Of a stretch of 6,244 bases of DNA, positions 1 through 5,795 are shown piece after piece. Made by a program: the position numbers and the translations under genes. The first letter of the stretch is position 1. Every line of letters starts with the position of its first letter. Below the pieces are notes generated by a model. That model was not told the origin of the DNA. It was given only the letters and a program-made list of their open reading frames with translations, and searched no databases. The stretch is from an uncultured Olsenella sp. (lineage in GTDB: Bacteria; Actinomycetota; Coriobacteriia; Coriobacteriales; Atopobiaceae): assembly GCA_947253595.1 (NCBI GenBank), contig CAMXZR010000086.1, positions 1-6,244 of the forward strand, written 5' to 3'.

Positions 1-297
1 GGCGTGATGGTGGCATGGTTGGGGGAGAGGGGCGTCCCCCCGATGTCGCTGCTCGAGGAGGGCCAGGCCGCCAACACCCGCCAGAACCTCGGGCTCTCCG
101 TGGCGCTGCTGCGCCGGAGGGGCATGGCGGCGGGCGAGCCGGTCTGCGTGGTCTCGAGCGGCTACCACCTGTTCCGGGCCCTTCGCGAGGCGAGGGGGCT
201 GGGGGTCGAGGCCGTGGGCGTCCCTGCGGGCACGCCGTTGGCGAGCCTGCCCCAGCAGTGGGCCCGCGAGCTTCTCACCCTGGCGTTCGGCCGCTAG
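1..297 (+). CDS. YdcF/SanA/ElyC-like DUF218 protein, C-terminal part (5' end outside window)
   Basis: Only the last 98 residues are present; the reading frame runs in from the left edge, so the start is not visible. Two stretches resemble the DUF218 (YdcF/SanA/ElyC) family: an acidic plus Asn/Thr motif (EEGQAANTRQN, window codons 19-29), matching the family's E-x-x-A-x-N-T-x-x-N signature, and a later SSGYHLFRA (codons 52-60), matching the conserved 'S-x-x-Y/F-H-x-x-R-A' motif. Family members are envelope-associated or cytoplasmic proteins of poorly defined biochemistry; E. coli YdcF was reported to bind S-adenosylmethionine, and SanA/ElyC affect envelope integrity. Many homologues carry N-terminal membrane helices, which cannot be checked here. 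The gene ends in TAG and converges on the Abi gene, leaving 64 bp between the two stops. The family call is fairly secure; the physiological role is unknown. Confidence 0.75.
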   Translation, partial: GVMVAWLGERGVPPMSLLEEGQAANTRQNLGLSVALLRRRGMAAGEPVCVVSSGYHLFRALREARGLGVEAVGVPAGTPLASLPQQWARELLTLAFGR

Positions 298-317
298 GGG
301 CACGTCGGCGCCCTGGT

Positions 318-343
318 GGGGCGCTCCCGGCGCGCGTCGCCCC
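318..343. other. GC-rich hairpin between convergent genes
   Basis: GGGGCG (318-323) can pair with CGCCCC (338-343) around a 14-nt loop, in the 64-bp gap between the YdcF-like gene and the convergent Abi gene. The position suits a shared terminator, but neither side has a T-tract, so a Rho-independent terminator is not demonstrated. Confidence 0.25.
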
Positions 344-345
344 GG

Positions 346-370
346 GGTCAGTCCCGACTGGTCAGTCCCG
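346..370. repeat. 14-bp period tandem repeat over the Abi stop codon
   Basis: The 11-mer GGTCAGTCCCG occurs at 346-356 and 360-370, separated by ACT, which gives a 14-bp period. Read on the minus strand, the end of the Abi gene (Arg-Asp-stop) is duplicated just after its stop codon. This is probably a small slippage duplication; it leaves the protein unchanged because the first stop is in frame. Confidence 0.7.
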
Positions 371-1306
371 CCCCAGCACGCTGGCGCGCAGGGTCCGCTC
401 GAGCCGCGGGTGCTCGCGCAGGTAGCGCTCGGCCAGCGCCCTGACCTCCGACACAAGCCTGGCCCCCTCCGAGGGCGTGAGGTAGCGGTCCAGCACGCCC
501 AGGAGCTCGGCGTAGCTCAGGTGCCCCGACTCCTCGCTCGAGAAGTCGTAGAGCCTCTCCCCGTGGGCGCAGGTGTTGCGCACGGCGACCAGCTCCTCGA
601 GGTCGTGGAAGACGCCCCTGCGGGTGAGGGGGCTCGTCCCCTCTCGCTCGCAGGCCTCCCAGAGGCGGCTCGTGACCTCCTCCTGCTCCTCTCGCCTCAT
701 GAGGGCGTAGAAGTACTTGAGGTTGCCAAAGGTGAGCTCGTTGAAGAGCACCCAGAGCGGGACCCCGTCGTAGTTCTGGCGGTAATGGGCCACGCGCACG
801 TCCATCGCGCCGTTCCGCTGGTCCGCGACGCCGTGCGACGCGGCCTCGCCCTGGGCCTCCACGCCGCGGGCGTGGTGCTCGAGCGTGTTGATCATCCACT
901 CGAGGTCGCCCTCGAAGCTCGCCTCCCCACGCAGGTAGTCACGCTGGCGGCTATAGCTCTGGGGCCTGAGGTATGCCTCGGTCTGGCGATGGCGGTTGCA
1001 GAAGACGTACGAGAGCACCGAGCGCATGAGCCCCTCTATGGACATGAGGCGGTAAAAGGTGGTCGCGCGGAGCTCTCGGTCGAAGCAGAAGAGCGCATGG
1101 ACGTCGTCCAGCCTGGTGCCTGGCAGGAAGCGGTCGTCGCCCGCCCTCCTGGTGGCGACGGGGTCCACGAAGGGCAGCCGGTAGCCGTTGACCACGGCGT
1201 AGTAGCCCTCGCGCAGGAGGAGCTGCCGCGCATGAGAGCCACAGCTCACGCCTCGGCTGCGCAGGAGCTCGACCTGCTCGTCGAGTGTCTTGAAGGGCTT
1301 GTCCAT
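362..1306 (-). CDS. Abi_2 / AbiF-type HEPN abortive-infection protein
   Basis: A 314-residue protein of the Abi_2 (AbiD/AbiF) family, a group of HEPN-fold putative RNases linked to phage defence. Visible family marks: the N-terminal L-x(3)-GYY-x-V-x-NGYRLPF block (residues about 31-46), the LDDVHALFCFDRELR block (66-80) followed by the I-E-x-L-R helix (90-95), the central PLWVLFNELTFGNLKYFY block (183-200), and the HEPN motif R-N-T-C-A-H (R243 to H248, R-x4-H), expected to form the RNase centre on dimerisation. Length matches the family and no residue of the motif is missing. The start is ATG at 1304-1306, preceded on the minus strand by GGAGG (1316-1320) at 9-nt spacing. The gene stands alone, divergent from a zinc-ribbon gene, with no protein antitoxin beside it. 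Codon use resembles its neighbours, so there is no sign of recent acquisition. Inferred role: RNA cleavage causing growth arrest when triggered; target and trigger are unknown. Confidence 0.9.
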   Translation of the reverse strand: MDKPFKTLDEQVELLRSRGVSCGSHARQLLLREGYYAVVNGYRLPFVDPVATRRAGDDRFLPGTRLDDVHALFCFDRELRATTFYRLMSIEGLMRSVLSYVFCNRHRQTEAYLRPQSYSRQRDYLRGEASFEGDLEWMINTLEHHARGVEAQGEAASHGVADQRNGAMDVRVAHYRQNYDGVPLWVLFNELTFGNLKYFYALMRREEQEEVTSRLWEACEREGTSPLTRRGVFHDLEELVAVRNTCAHGERLYDFSSEESGHLSYAELLGVLDRYLTPSEGARLVSEVRALAERYLREHPRLERTLRASVLGRD

Positions 1307-1351
1307 GGCTTCTCGCCTCCGTGCGCGTTCGTTGTCCCGCTGACCCCACTT

Positions 1352-1435
1352 CTGGCATTATGCCGCGACGAGCTGCGTGGATGCCAGGGCCCGTCCTTTT
1401 GAGGGCCCACGGCTTTAAAAGCCGCCGAGGCCCTC
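1352..1435. other. Two adjacent hairpins in the Abi/zinc-ribbon divergent gap (ncRNA or operator candidate)
   Basis: Hairpin 1: CTGGCAT (1352-1358) pairs perfectly with ATGCCAG (1381-1387), with a 22-nt loop. Hairpin 2: GAGGGCC (1401-1407) pairs perfectly with GGCCCTC (1429-1435) and encloses an inner stem GGCTT/AAGCC (1411-1415 with 1419-1423, loop TAA). The two lie 13 nt apart, directly upstream of the Abi gene. AbiF relatives are reported to work with an adjacent structured non-coding RNA, so this block is a candidate for such an RNA on either strand. Against that, it overlaps the likely promoter of the zinc-ribbon gene, and symmetric DNA there could simply be operator sequence. The stems are read directly; any transcript is inference. 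Confidence 0.3.
1357..1362 (-). promoter_or_regulatory. Candidate -10 box for the Abi gene
   Basis: On the minus strand this reads CATAAT (5 of 6 to TATAAT), about 50 bp upstream of the Abi ATG, which predicts a leader of roughly 44 nt carrying the GGAGG ribosome site. No good -35 box lies at 16-18 bp. The box sits inside a perfect 5+1+5 palindrome, GGCAT-T-ATGCC (1354-1364), which could let a repressor or the protein itself control the promoter. Confidence 0.35.
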
Positions 1436-1469
1436 GTATAGTGGTGGGTGTCTGGAGGGCCCACGACTT
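1386..1469 (+). repeat. Three AGGGCCC boxes around the zinc-ribbon gene promoter
   Basis: AGGGCCC occurs at 1386-1392, 1402-1408 and 1456-1462. The second and third lie in a longer repeat: 14 of 15 positions agree between 1401-1415 and 1455-1469 (GAGGGCCCACG, then R, then CTT). Their 54-bp offset is about five helical turns and brackets the proposed -35/-10 pair at 1414-1442. This arrangement suits a DNA-binding regulator acting on the promoter, but no regulator is identified. Confidence 0.45.
1414..1442 (+). promoter_or_regulatory. Likely sigma70-type promoter of the zinc-ribbon gene
   Basis: TTTAAA (1414-1419; 4 of 6 to TTGACA) and TATAGT (1437-1442; 5 of 6 to TATAAT) are separated by exactly 17 bp. 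Transcription would start near 1449, giving a leader of about 34 nt before the ATG at 1483. The -35 lies in the palindrome GGCTTT-A-AAAGCC (1411-1423), and the spacer holds CGAGG-C-CCTCG (1426-1436), so regulation is plausible. Confidence 0.5.
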
Positions 1470-1482
1470 CCCGGGAGCTGCC

Positions 1483-2574
1483 ATGCGTGCCTCGTTCTGC
1501 CCCAACTGCGCCTCACCGCTCGGCGAGGGGGACGAGCGCTGTCCCTCCTGCGGCATCGAGCTCGCGGAGTGGCTGAGGCCCGAGCTTATGGAGGGGCCAG
1601 ACGGCGAGGGGTCGTGGGACGAGAGTGCGGGCGGCGAGTCGCTGCGGGACACCGCTTCCCTCAGGGCGCTCGAATCGGATTCCCCTGCGGCCGACCCTTC
1701 CCCGGCTGCGGGCGGTGCGGCCGAGGGCGGCCCGGGCGCGGGGTCGGGTCAGGCTGCCGGGATTGACGAGCGCGAGGATGATGACGCCGAGTCCGACTCC
1801 GAGGCCTCGGCCACGGACGAGGCCGGCCTTCCCCTGGACGAGGTCCTTACCAAGGAGTCGCCGCTCTCCATCCGCTACGCACATCGCAAGGAGGACGAGC
1901 CGGACGGCTGGAGCAGCGACCACAACCTGCCCCTGGGGATCCTGGTGGTCATGGCTGCCGTGCTCCTTCTCGTGCTGCTGGTGATGAGCCGCTGCGGCAA
2001 CCGCTTCAAGGATCCTTACCTGCCAAGGCAGGGCCAGACGCCCGGCCAGAGCCAGCCGTCGAATGCGACGGGCGGCGCGTCCGACGGATCCCAGGGCCAG
2101 GACGCGTCCTCCGACGGTGCCTCCGACGACCAGGGCGACGAGGAAGAGCGGAAGCTCCGCCGGTCCCTGCAGGGGCGCTACTTCGAGCTCAAGAGTCTAG
2201 CGGGGAAGGTCGATGCAAGCGAGAAGGCCTTCGACGACGGCTACGAGGACTACCGGAAGGACCGCACCGCGCACGCGGACGAGGCAAACGCCCTCCTGGC
2301 GCAGGTGAACTCCGCCTACGAGAGCCTATTGTCCCAGCATGTCGACGAGGGTTCCGGCTACCGGAGCCAGTATCTCTTGCTCCTGCGCTGCTATGCGGAC
2401 CTCGTGGAGCGCATGCAGATCGTGAGCGAGCTCTGGGAGCGCAACCTCCAGTACGCCTACCCGCAGAGCGAGCGGGAGACCGTCCTCGAGCCCCGCACGA
2501 ACAGGACCGACGCGGACGGGAACCTCATCCCCAAGGCGGACTACGACGATGCTCTCTCCCAGATCAGCCTCTAG
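1483..2574 (+). CDS. Zinc-ribbon, acidic, single-pass membrane protein of unknown function
   Basis: A 363-residue protein not recognised as a named family. Residues 5-24 form a small zinc ribbon with two CPxC knuckles (C6/C9 and C20/C23). Residues about 30-146 are acidic, Ser/Gly/Ala-rich and probably disordered. Residues 149-168 (LPLGILVVMAAVLLLVLLVM) form one membrane helix, followed by Ser-Arg-Cys-Gly. Residues about 178-222 are a Gln/Ser/Gly/Asp linker, and about 220-363 are charged and mostly helical with scattered tyrosines. The reading frame is open farther upstream, but the ATG at 1483 is chosen because GGGAG (1473-1477) lies 5 nt before it and the zinc ribbon begins at once; the promoter also lies inside the upstream open frame. 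Charge flanking the helix is mixed (R131, R135, K136 before; R170, R174, K176 after), so orientation is unclear. Zinc-ribbon-plus-helix proteins are common in high-GC Gram-positives, often without known function; an envelope or stress role would be a guess. Confidence 0.85.
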   Translation: MRASFCPNCASPLGEGDERCPSCGIELAEWLRPELMEGPDGEGSWDESAGGESLRDTASLRALESDSPAADPSPAAGGAAEGGPGAGSGQAAGIDEREDDDAESDSEASATDEAGLPLDEVLTKESPLSIRYAHRKEDEPDGWSSDHNLPLGILVVMAAVLLLVLLVMSRCGNRFKDPYLPRQGQTPGQSQPSNATGGASDGSQGQDASSDGASDDQGDEEERKLRRSLQGRYFELKSLAGKVDASEKAFDDGYEDYRKDRTAHADEANALLAQVNSAYESLLSQHVDEGSGYRSQYLLLLRCYADLVERMQIVSELWERNLQYAYPQSERETVLEPRTNRTDADGNLIPKADYDDALSQISL

Positions 2575-2575
2575 T

Positions 2576-2618
2576 CCAAGACGGCCTCAGGCTTCGGGCC
2601 TCAGGACGCAGGCCTTGG
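2576..2618 (+). terminator. Possible terminator hairpin after the zinc-ribbon gene
   Basis: Starting one base after the stop, CCAAG (2576-2580) plus GCCT (2584-2587) can pair with AGGC plus CTTGG (2610-2618), enclosing an inner AGGC/GCCT stem with loop TTCGG (2589-2601). A moderately T-rich run (TTCCTTATT) follows at 2625-2633. The 9-mer GGCCTCAGG is also repeated directly (2583-2591 and 2597-2605), so alternative folds are possible. Confidence 0.4.
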
Positions 2619-2775
2619 GTCGACTTCCTTATTCGCCGCTCAGGGCTATGCCGTTCGGCAGGATGTCCAGACCGCTCGCCGATGCCTGGATGGCCGGACT
2701 ACTATCATCCTGGAAGTGTTGGCCACGGTCGCGCGGCGGGGAGTGCCGCCACGCAACGAGTGAGAGGGACGAAGC

Positions 2776-3261
2776 ATGCCCGGCAAGCGATCTGACGTCA
2801 TATCCTGGGACGAGTTCTTCATGCGCGTCGCCGTCGCGGCGAGCCTCAGGAGCAAGGACCCCAAGACGCAGGTGGGTGCCTGCATCGCTGACGTCAACCA
2901 TCGCATACTCTCGGTGGGCTACAACGGGACTCCCATGGGCATCGGCGACGACGAGTTTCCCTGGGGCTCGCCCGAGGACGACCCCCTGCACGACAAGCAC
3001 AGCTACGTGGTTCACGCCGAGGCAAACGCCATCCTCAACTACCGCGGGTCGCTCAAGGACATGCAGGGCGCGACCATCTACGTGACCCTCTTCCCCTGTC
3101 AGGAGTGCGCCAAGATGCTGGTGCAGGCCGGCATCGGGCAGGTGGTCTACCTGGACGACAAGTACCACGACACCCTGGGCGCGCAGATCTCGCGCATCGC
3201 GCTGGACAGCTGCGGCGTCGGTTATCGCCAGGTGCTCCTGCCGGAGGATGCCCTGCGCTAG
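2776..3261 (+). CDS. Deoxycytidylate (dCMP) deaminase
   Basis: A 161-residue zinc-dependent deaminase that converts dCMP to dUMP, the precursor for thymidylate synthase. It has the family signatures: the HAEANAI motif (H80 zinc ligand, E82 proton shuttle) and PCQEC (C108 and C111 zinc ligands). The N-terminal W-D-x-x-F-M-x-x-A segment (residues 11-19), K-D-P-x-T-Q-V-G (27-34) and the G-Y-N-G-T-P substrate loop (48-53) are typical of dCMP deaminases (B. subtilis ComEB type) rather than cytidine or guanine deaminases. Length is normal and all catalytic residues are present. The ATG at 2776 follows AGGG (2765-2768) at 7-nt spacing. It lies 201 bp after the zinc-ribbon gene and 210 bp before htpG, so it is probably transcribed alone. 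No thymidylate synthase gene is in view. No convincing promoter was found; a lone -10-like TACTAT (2700-2705) has no -35. Confidence 0.95.
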   Translation: MPGKRSDVISWDEFFMRVAVAASLRSKDPKTQVGACIADVNHRILSVGYNGTPMGIGDDEFPWGSPEDDPLHDKHSYVVHAEANAILNYRGSLKDMQGATIYVTLFPCQECAKMLVQAGIGQVVYLDDKYHDTLGAQISRIALDSCGVGYRQVLLPEDALR

Positions 3262-3410
3262 GCAGGCCGGCCGACGCCCGCCCCGGCTCCCGCTCTCCAC
3301 GCGCCATCTGAAATCTAAGCGCCTTTCCATGAGGTTTTCTGCCTTCTGTGGTTTATGAGCCCTGCGTGGGGGTAGATTCTCTCCTGTATGAAAAGTGGCA
3401 CCACGCCCCA

Positions 3411-3425
3411 CCGCCCCGGCGGCGG
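3411..3425 (+). other. GC-rich hairpin in the htpG leader
   Basis: CCGCC (3411-3415) pairs with GGCGG (3421-3425) around CCGGC, and just upstream GTGG/CCAC (3395-3398 with 3401-3404) can form a tiny stem. They lie about 46 nt or more before the htpG ATG, so they would be in the mRNA leader if transcription starts upstream. The stem is too GC-rich and too far from the ribosome site to look like a simple RNA thermometer. Function unknown. Confidence 0.25.
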
Positions 3426-3471
3426 GACCACCATCCACGTCCGCCTGCGAAACGAAGGGAAGCCGTCCTCA

Positions 3472-5457
3472 ATGAAGCAGTTCAAGACCGAGAGCAAGAA
3501 GCTCCTGGACCTCATGATCAACTCCATCTACACAAACAGGGAGATCTTCCTGCGTGAGCTCATCTCGAACGCCTCCGACGCCATCGACAAGCTCAGCTTC
3601 AAGAGCCTGACCGACCCCAACGTGAGCCTGGACGCCGACTCCCTGGCCATACGTCTGAGCTTCGACAAGGACGCGCGCACCATCACCGTGAGCGACAACG
3701 GCATCGGCATGACCCAGGAGGAGCTCGACCGCAACCTGGGCACCATCGCCCACTCCGGCTCCGAGCAGTTCAAGGAGGAGAACGCCGACCACCAGGGCGA
3801 GGACATCGACATCATCGGCCAGTTCGGCGTGGGCTTCTACAGCGCCTTCATGGTGGCCGACCGCGTGCGCGTGGTGAGCCGTGCCTTCGGATCCGACCAG
3901 GCCTTCGCCTGGGAGTCCGACGGCGTCAAGGGCTACAACATCGGCCCCGCAGCGGCGGGGGAGCGCGACAGCGAGGGTGACCACGGCACCGACGTGACCC
4001 TGTTCCTGCGCGAGGCGACGCCCGACGACACCGAGGGCGGGGAGACTCCCGATCGCTTCCTGAGCGAGTGGGGCCTGCGCGACCTGGTAAGCCGCTACTC
4101 CAACTACGTGCGCCATCCCGTCCAGATGATGGTGAGCAAGAGCCGCGAGCTGCCTCGGCCGGAGGACGCCGGCGACGACTACCAGCCCCGGTACGAGGAG
4201 TACCAGGAGCTCGAGACCATCAACTCCATCACGCCCATCTGGAAGAAACGCTCGAGCGATGTGGAGCAGAAGGACTACGACGAGTTCTATCGCTCCACCT
4301 TCCATGACTGGGTGGACCCCGCCCGCACCATCAGCTTCCACGCCGAGGGCTCTCTCAGCTACGACGCGCTGCTTTTCGTCCCGGGGCAGGCTCCCTTCGA
4401 CCTCTACAGCAAGGACTACGAGAAGGGCCTGGCGCTCTACTCCTCCAACGTGCTCATCCAGGAGAAGTGCGCCGACCTCCTGCCCGACCACTACAACTTC
4501 GTGCGCGGCGTGGTGGACAGCCCCGACGTCACGCTGAACATCAGCCGCGAGACCCTGCAGCAGAACTCCCAGCTGCGTGCCATCGCTCGCCGCGTGGAGA
4601 AGAAGGTCACCTCGGAGCTCAAGTCGATGCTGCGCGACGACCGCGAGGCGTACGAGAAGTTCTTCGAGGACTTCGGCCGCGGCCTCAAGTTCGGAATCTA
4701 CAACTCCTACGGCTCTAAGGCCTCCGACCTGGCCGACCTCCTGCTCTTCTGGTCGGCCCGCGAGGGCAGGCTCGTGACCTTCGCGGAGTACGCCGAGGGC
4801 ATGGCCGAGGGCCAGGACAAGGTCTACTACGCGGCGGGCGACTCCCGCGAGCGGCTCCAGAAGTCTCCCGTGGTCAAGAGCGCCGTAGACCACGGCTACG
4901 ACGTGCTGCTCTGCACGCAGGACGTGGACGAGTTCATGTTCCAGGCCATGCGTAGCTGGCACCAGGACGCCGTCGCGGGCGACTCCGAGCACAAGGGTAC
5001 GGAGGCGCGCGACCTCGAGCTGGTCAACGTCTCCACGGCCGACCTCGACCTGGCGACCGAGGACGAGAAGAAGGCCGCTGAGGAGGCCACCAGCGAGCAC
5101 AAGCCGCTCTTCGACGACCTCAAGGACGCCCTGGGCGAGAAGGTCACGGGCGTCCGGGCTGCAGCGGGCCTGGGCGAGGCACCGGCGACCATCGCCGCGG
5201 AGGGGCCCGTCTCGCTCGAGATGGAGCGCGTGATCGCCCAGGGACCCGAGGGGGAGAAGGCTCCCAAGGCCCAGCGCGTGCTGCAGCTCAACGCCGCGCA
5301 TCCCGTGTTCGGCAAGCTCGTGGCCGCCGAGGAGGCGGGCGACAAGGACCGCCTGAAGCTCTACGGCGACATCCTGTACGACCAGGCGCTGCTGGTGGAG
5401 GGCCTTCCCGTTGAGGATCCCGTGCAGTTCGCGAAGAACGTCACCGAGCTGATGTAA
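3472..5457 (+). CDS. htpG: Molecular chaperone HtpG (bacterial Hsp90)
   Basis: A 661-residue Hsp90: an ATP-driven cytosolic dimer that helps remodel and mature client proteins, usually with DnaK. The N-terminal GHKL ATPase domain has ELISNASDAIDKL (catalytic E29, Mg-binding N33), DNGIGM (75-80), the ATP-lid sequence GTIAHSG (90-96), GQFGVGFYSAFMVAD (116-130) and GTDVTLFL (172-179). The middle domain holds LNISRETLQQ, with R359 matching the conserved ATP-sensing arginine. The C-terminal dimerisation domain ends with LQLNAAHPVF and a short tail. It is slightly longer than E. coli HtpG (about 624 residues), mainly through insertions near 160-190 and 560-600. The start is ATG 3472 because homologues begin with MKQF-x-TE; AAGGGA (3455-3460) precedes it at 11 nt, slightly long spacing. 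The frame stays open to an in-frame ATG at 3388, but those 28 codons do not look like Hsp90. No CIRCE or HAIR-type inverted repeat was seen upstream. Confidence 0.98.
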   Translation: MKQFKTESKKLLDLMINSIYTNREIFLRELISNASDAIDKLSFKSLTDPNVSLDADSLAIRLSFDKDARTITVSDNGIGMTQEELDRNLGTIAHSGSEQFKEENADHQGEDIDIIGQFGVGFYSAFMVADRVRVVSRAFGSDQAFAWESDGVKGYNIGPAAAGERDSEGDHGTDVTLFLREATPDDTEGGETPDRFLSEWGLRDLVSRYSNYVRHPVQMMVSKSRELPRPEDAGDDYQPRYEEYQELETINSITPIWKKRSSDVEQKDYDEFYRSTFHDWVDPARTISFHAEGSLSYDALLFVPGQAPFDLYSKDYEKGLALYSSNVLIQEKCADLLPDHYNFVRGVVDSPDVTLNISRETLQQNSQLRAIARRVEKKVTSELKSMLRDDREAYEKFFEDFGRGLKFGIYNSYGSKASDLADLLLFWSAREGRLVTFAEYAEGMAEGQDKVYYAAGDSRERLQKSPVVKSAVDHGYDVLLCTQDVDEFMFQAMRSWHQDAVAGDSEHKGTEARDLELVNVSTADLDLATEDEKKAAEEATSEHKPLFDDLKDALGEKVTGVRAAAGLGEAPATIAAEGPVSLEMERVIAQGPEGEKAPKAQRVLQLNAAHPVFGKLVAAEEAGDKDRLKLYGDILYDQALLVEGLPVEDPVQFAKNVTELM

Positions 5458-5488
5458 GTCGACCCTCGCCTGACACTCCGCTCCTTCC

Positions 5489-5524
5489 GGGGCCCGATCG
5501 CCGCCACGTGCGGTGCCGGGCCCC
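5489..5524 (+). terminator. Strong hairpin after htpG, probable terminator
   Basis: Thirty-one bases after the htpG stop, GGGGCCCG (5489-5496) pairs perfectly with CGGGCCCC (5517-5524), enclosing an inner CCGC/GCGG stem (5501-5504 with 5510-5513; loop CACGT). Stability and position suit a terminator, but TCTCGCG follows instead of a T-tract. The CCCC at 5521-5524 can alternatively pair with GGGG at 5533-5536. Confidence 0.45.
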
Positions 5525-5610
5525 TCTCGCGTGGGGGAGGCGTTATCGGCCCCACCGCTTGCGAGCGAGGTTATCTGGGACGGGTCGGACGGGCGCGGCA
5601 TCGCGCGCAA

Positions 5611-5699
5611 ATTCTTGCAATACTGCGAGCTCAATCGTCGTTTTGCCTGTTGAGAGGCGGTTCCTCTCGCACGAACGAAGATTTTTGCGAAAGCTGTGA
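5611..5699. repeat. Near-direct repeat flanking a 6-bp hairpin
   Basis: ATTCTTGCAATACTGCGA (5611-5628) resembles ATTTTTGCGAAAGCTGTGA (5681-5699): 14 of 18 aligned positions agree with one gap. Between them, GAGAGG (5652-5657) pairs perfectly with CCTCTC (5663-5668), loop CGGTT. The layout resembles small dispersed intergenic elements, but only one copy is visible in this window, so that identity is inference. Confidence 0.35.
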
Positions 5700-5781
5700 C
5701 ACCGGCAGTGAAGAGAGCGGAGGTGCTAGCCGCTAAGGGACGCGCGGCGAGGCCCGACGGCGTCGCGGCGAGCCAATACAC

Positions 5782-5795
5782 ACAGGTTGACCTGT
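5782..5795 (+). promoter_or_regulatory. Perfect dyad ACAGGT-TG-ACCTGT overlapping a -35-like box
   Basis: A perfect 6+2+6 palindrome contains TTGACC (5787-5792; 5 of 6 to the -35 consensus), while TGTAAT (5793-5798; 5 of 6 to -10) overlaps its right end. It lies about 130 bp upstream of the small protein gene. Symmetry and length suit an operator for a dimeric repressor. No strong -10 box lies 16-18 bp beyond TTGACC, so the exact promoter is uncertain, and the repressor is unknown. Confidence 0.4.

Noticed and set aside
1332..1361. Plus-strand promoter TTGTCC-18-CATTAT for the zinc-ribbon gene
   Set aside because: It is weaker than the TTTAAA-17-TATAGT pair and would give a leader over 100 nt; the same bases look better as the minus-strand -10 of Abi.
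410..1402. 330-codon open frame on the plus strand, opposite the Abi gene
   Set aside because: It is antisense to a clear Abi_2 gene, has biased Ala/Val/Leu/Glu composition and no recognisable motif.
1321..1482. Upstream extension of the zinc-ribbon protein to GTG 1321
   Set aside because: The stretch carries promoter and palindromes and the translation looks non-coding; ATG 1483 has a proper ribosome site and begins the zinc ribbon.
3266..3287. GCCGG/CCGGC stem after the dCMP deaminase gene as a terminator
   Set aside because: It has only a 5-bp stem with a 12-nt loop and no T-tract, and such pairs are expected by chance at this GC content.
3352..3378. htpG promoter from TTTATG and TAGATT
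   Set aside because: Spacing is 15 bp and both boxes are weak; no convincing promoter could be assigned.
2629..3438. 269-codon minus-strand frame opposite the dCMP deaminase
   Set aside because: It is antisense to a gene with all catalytic motifs and is compositionally a shadow.
3262..3471. CIRCE, HAIR or CtsR-type heat-shock operator upstream of htpG
   Set aside because: None of the known inverted or direct repeats is present.
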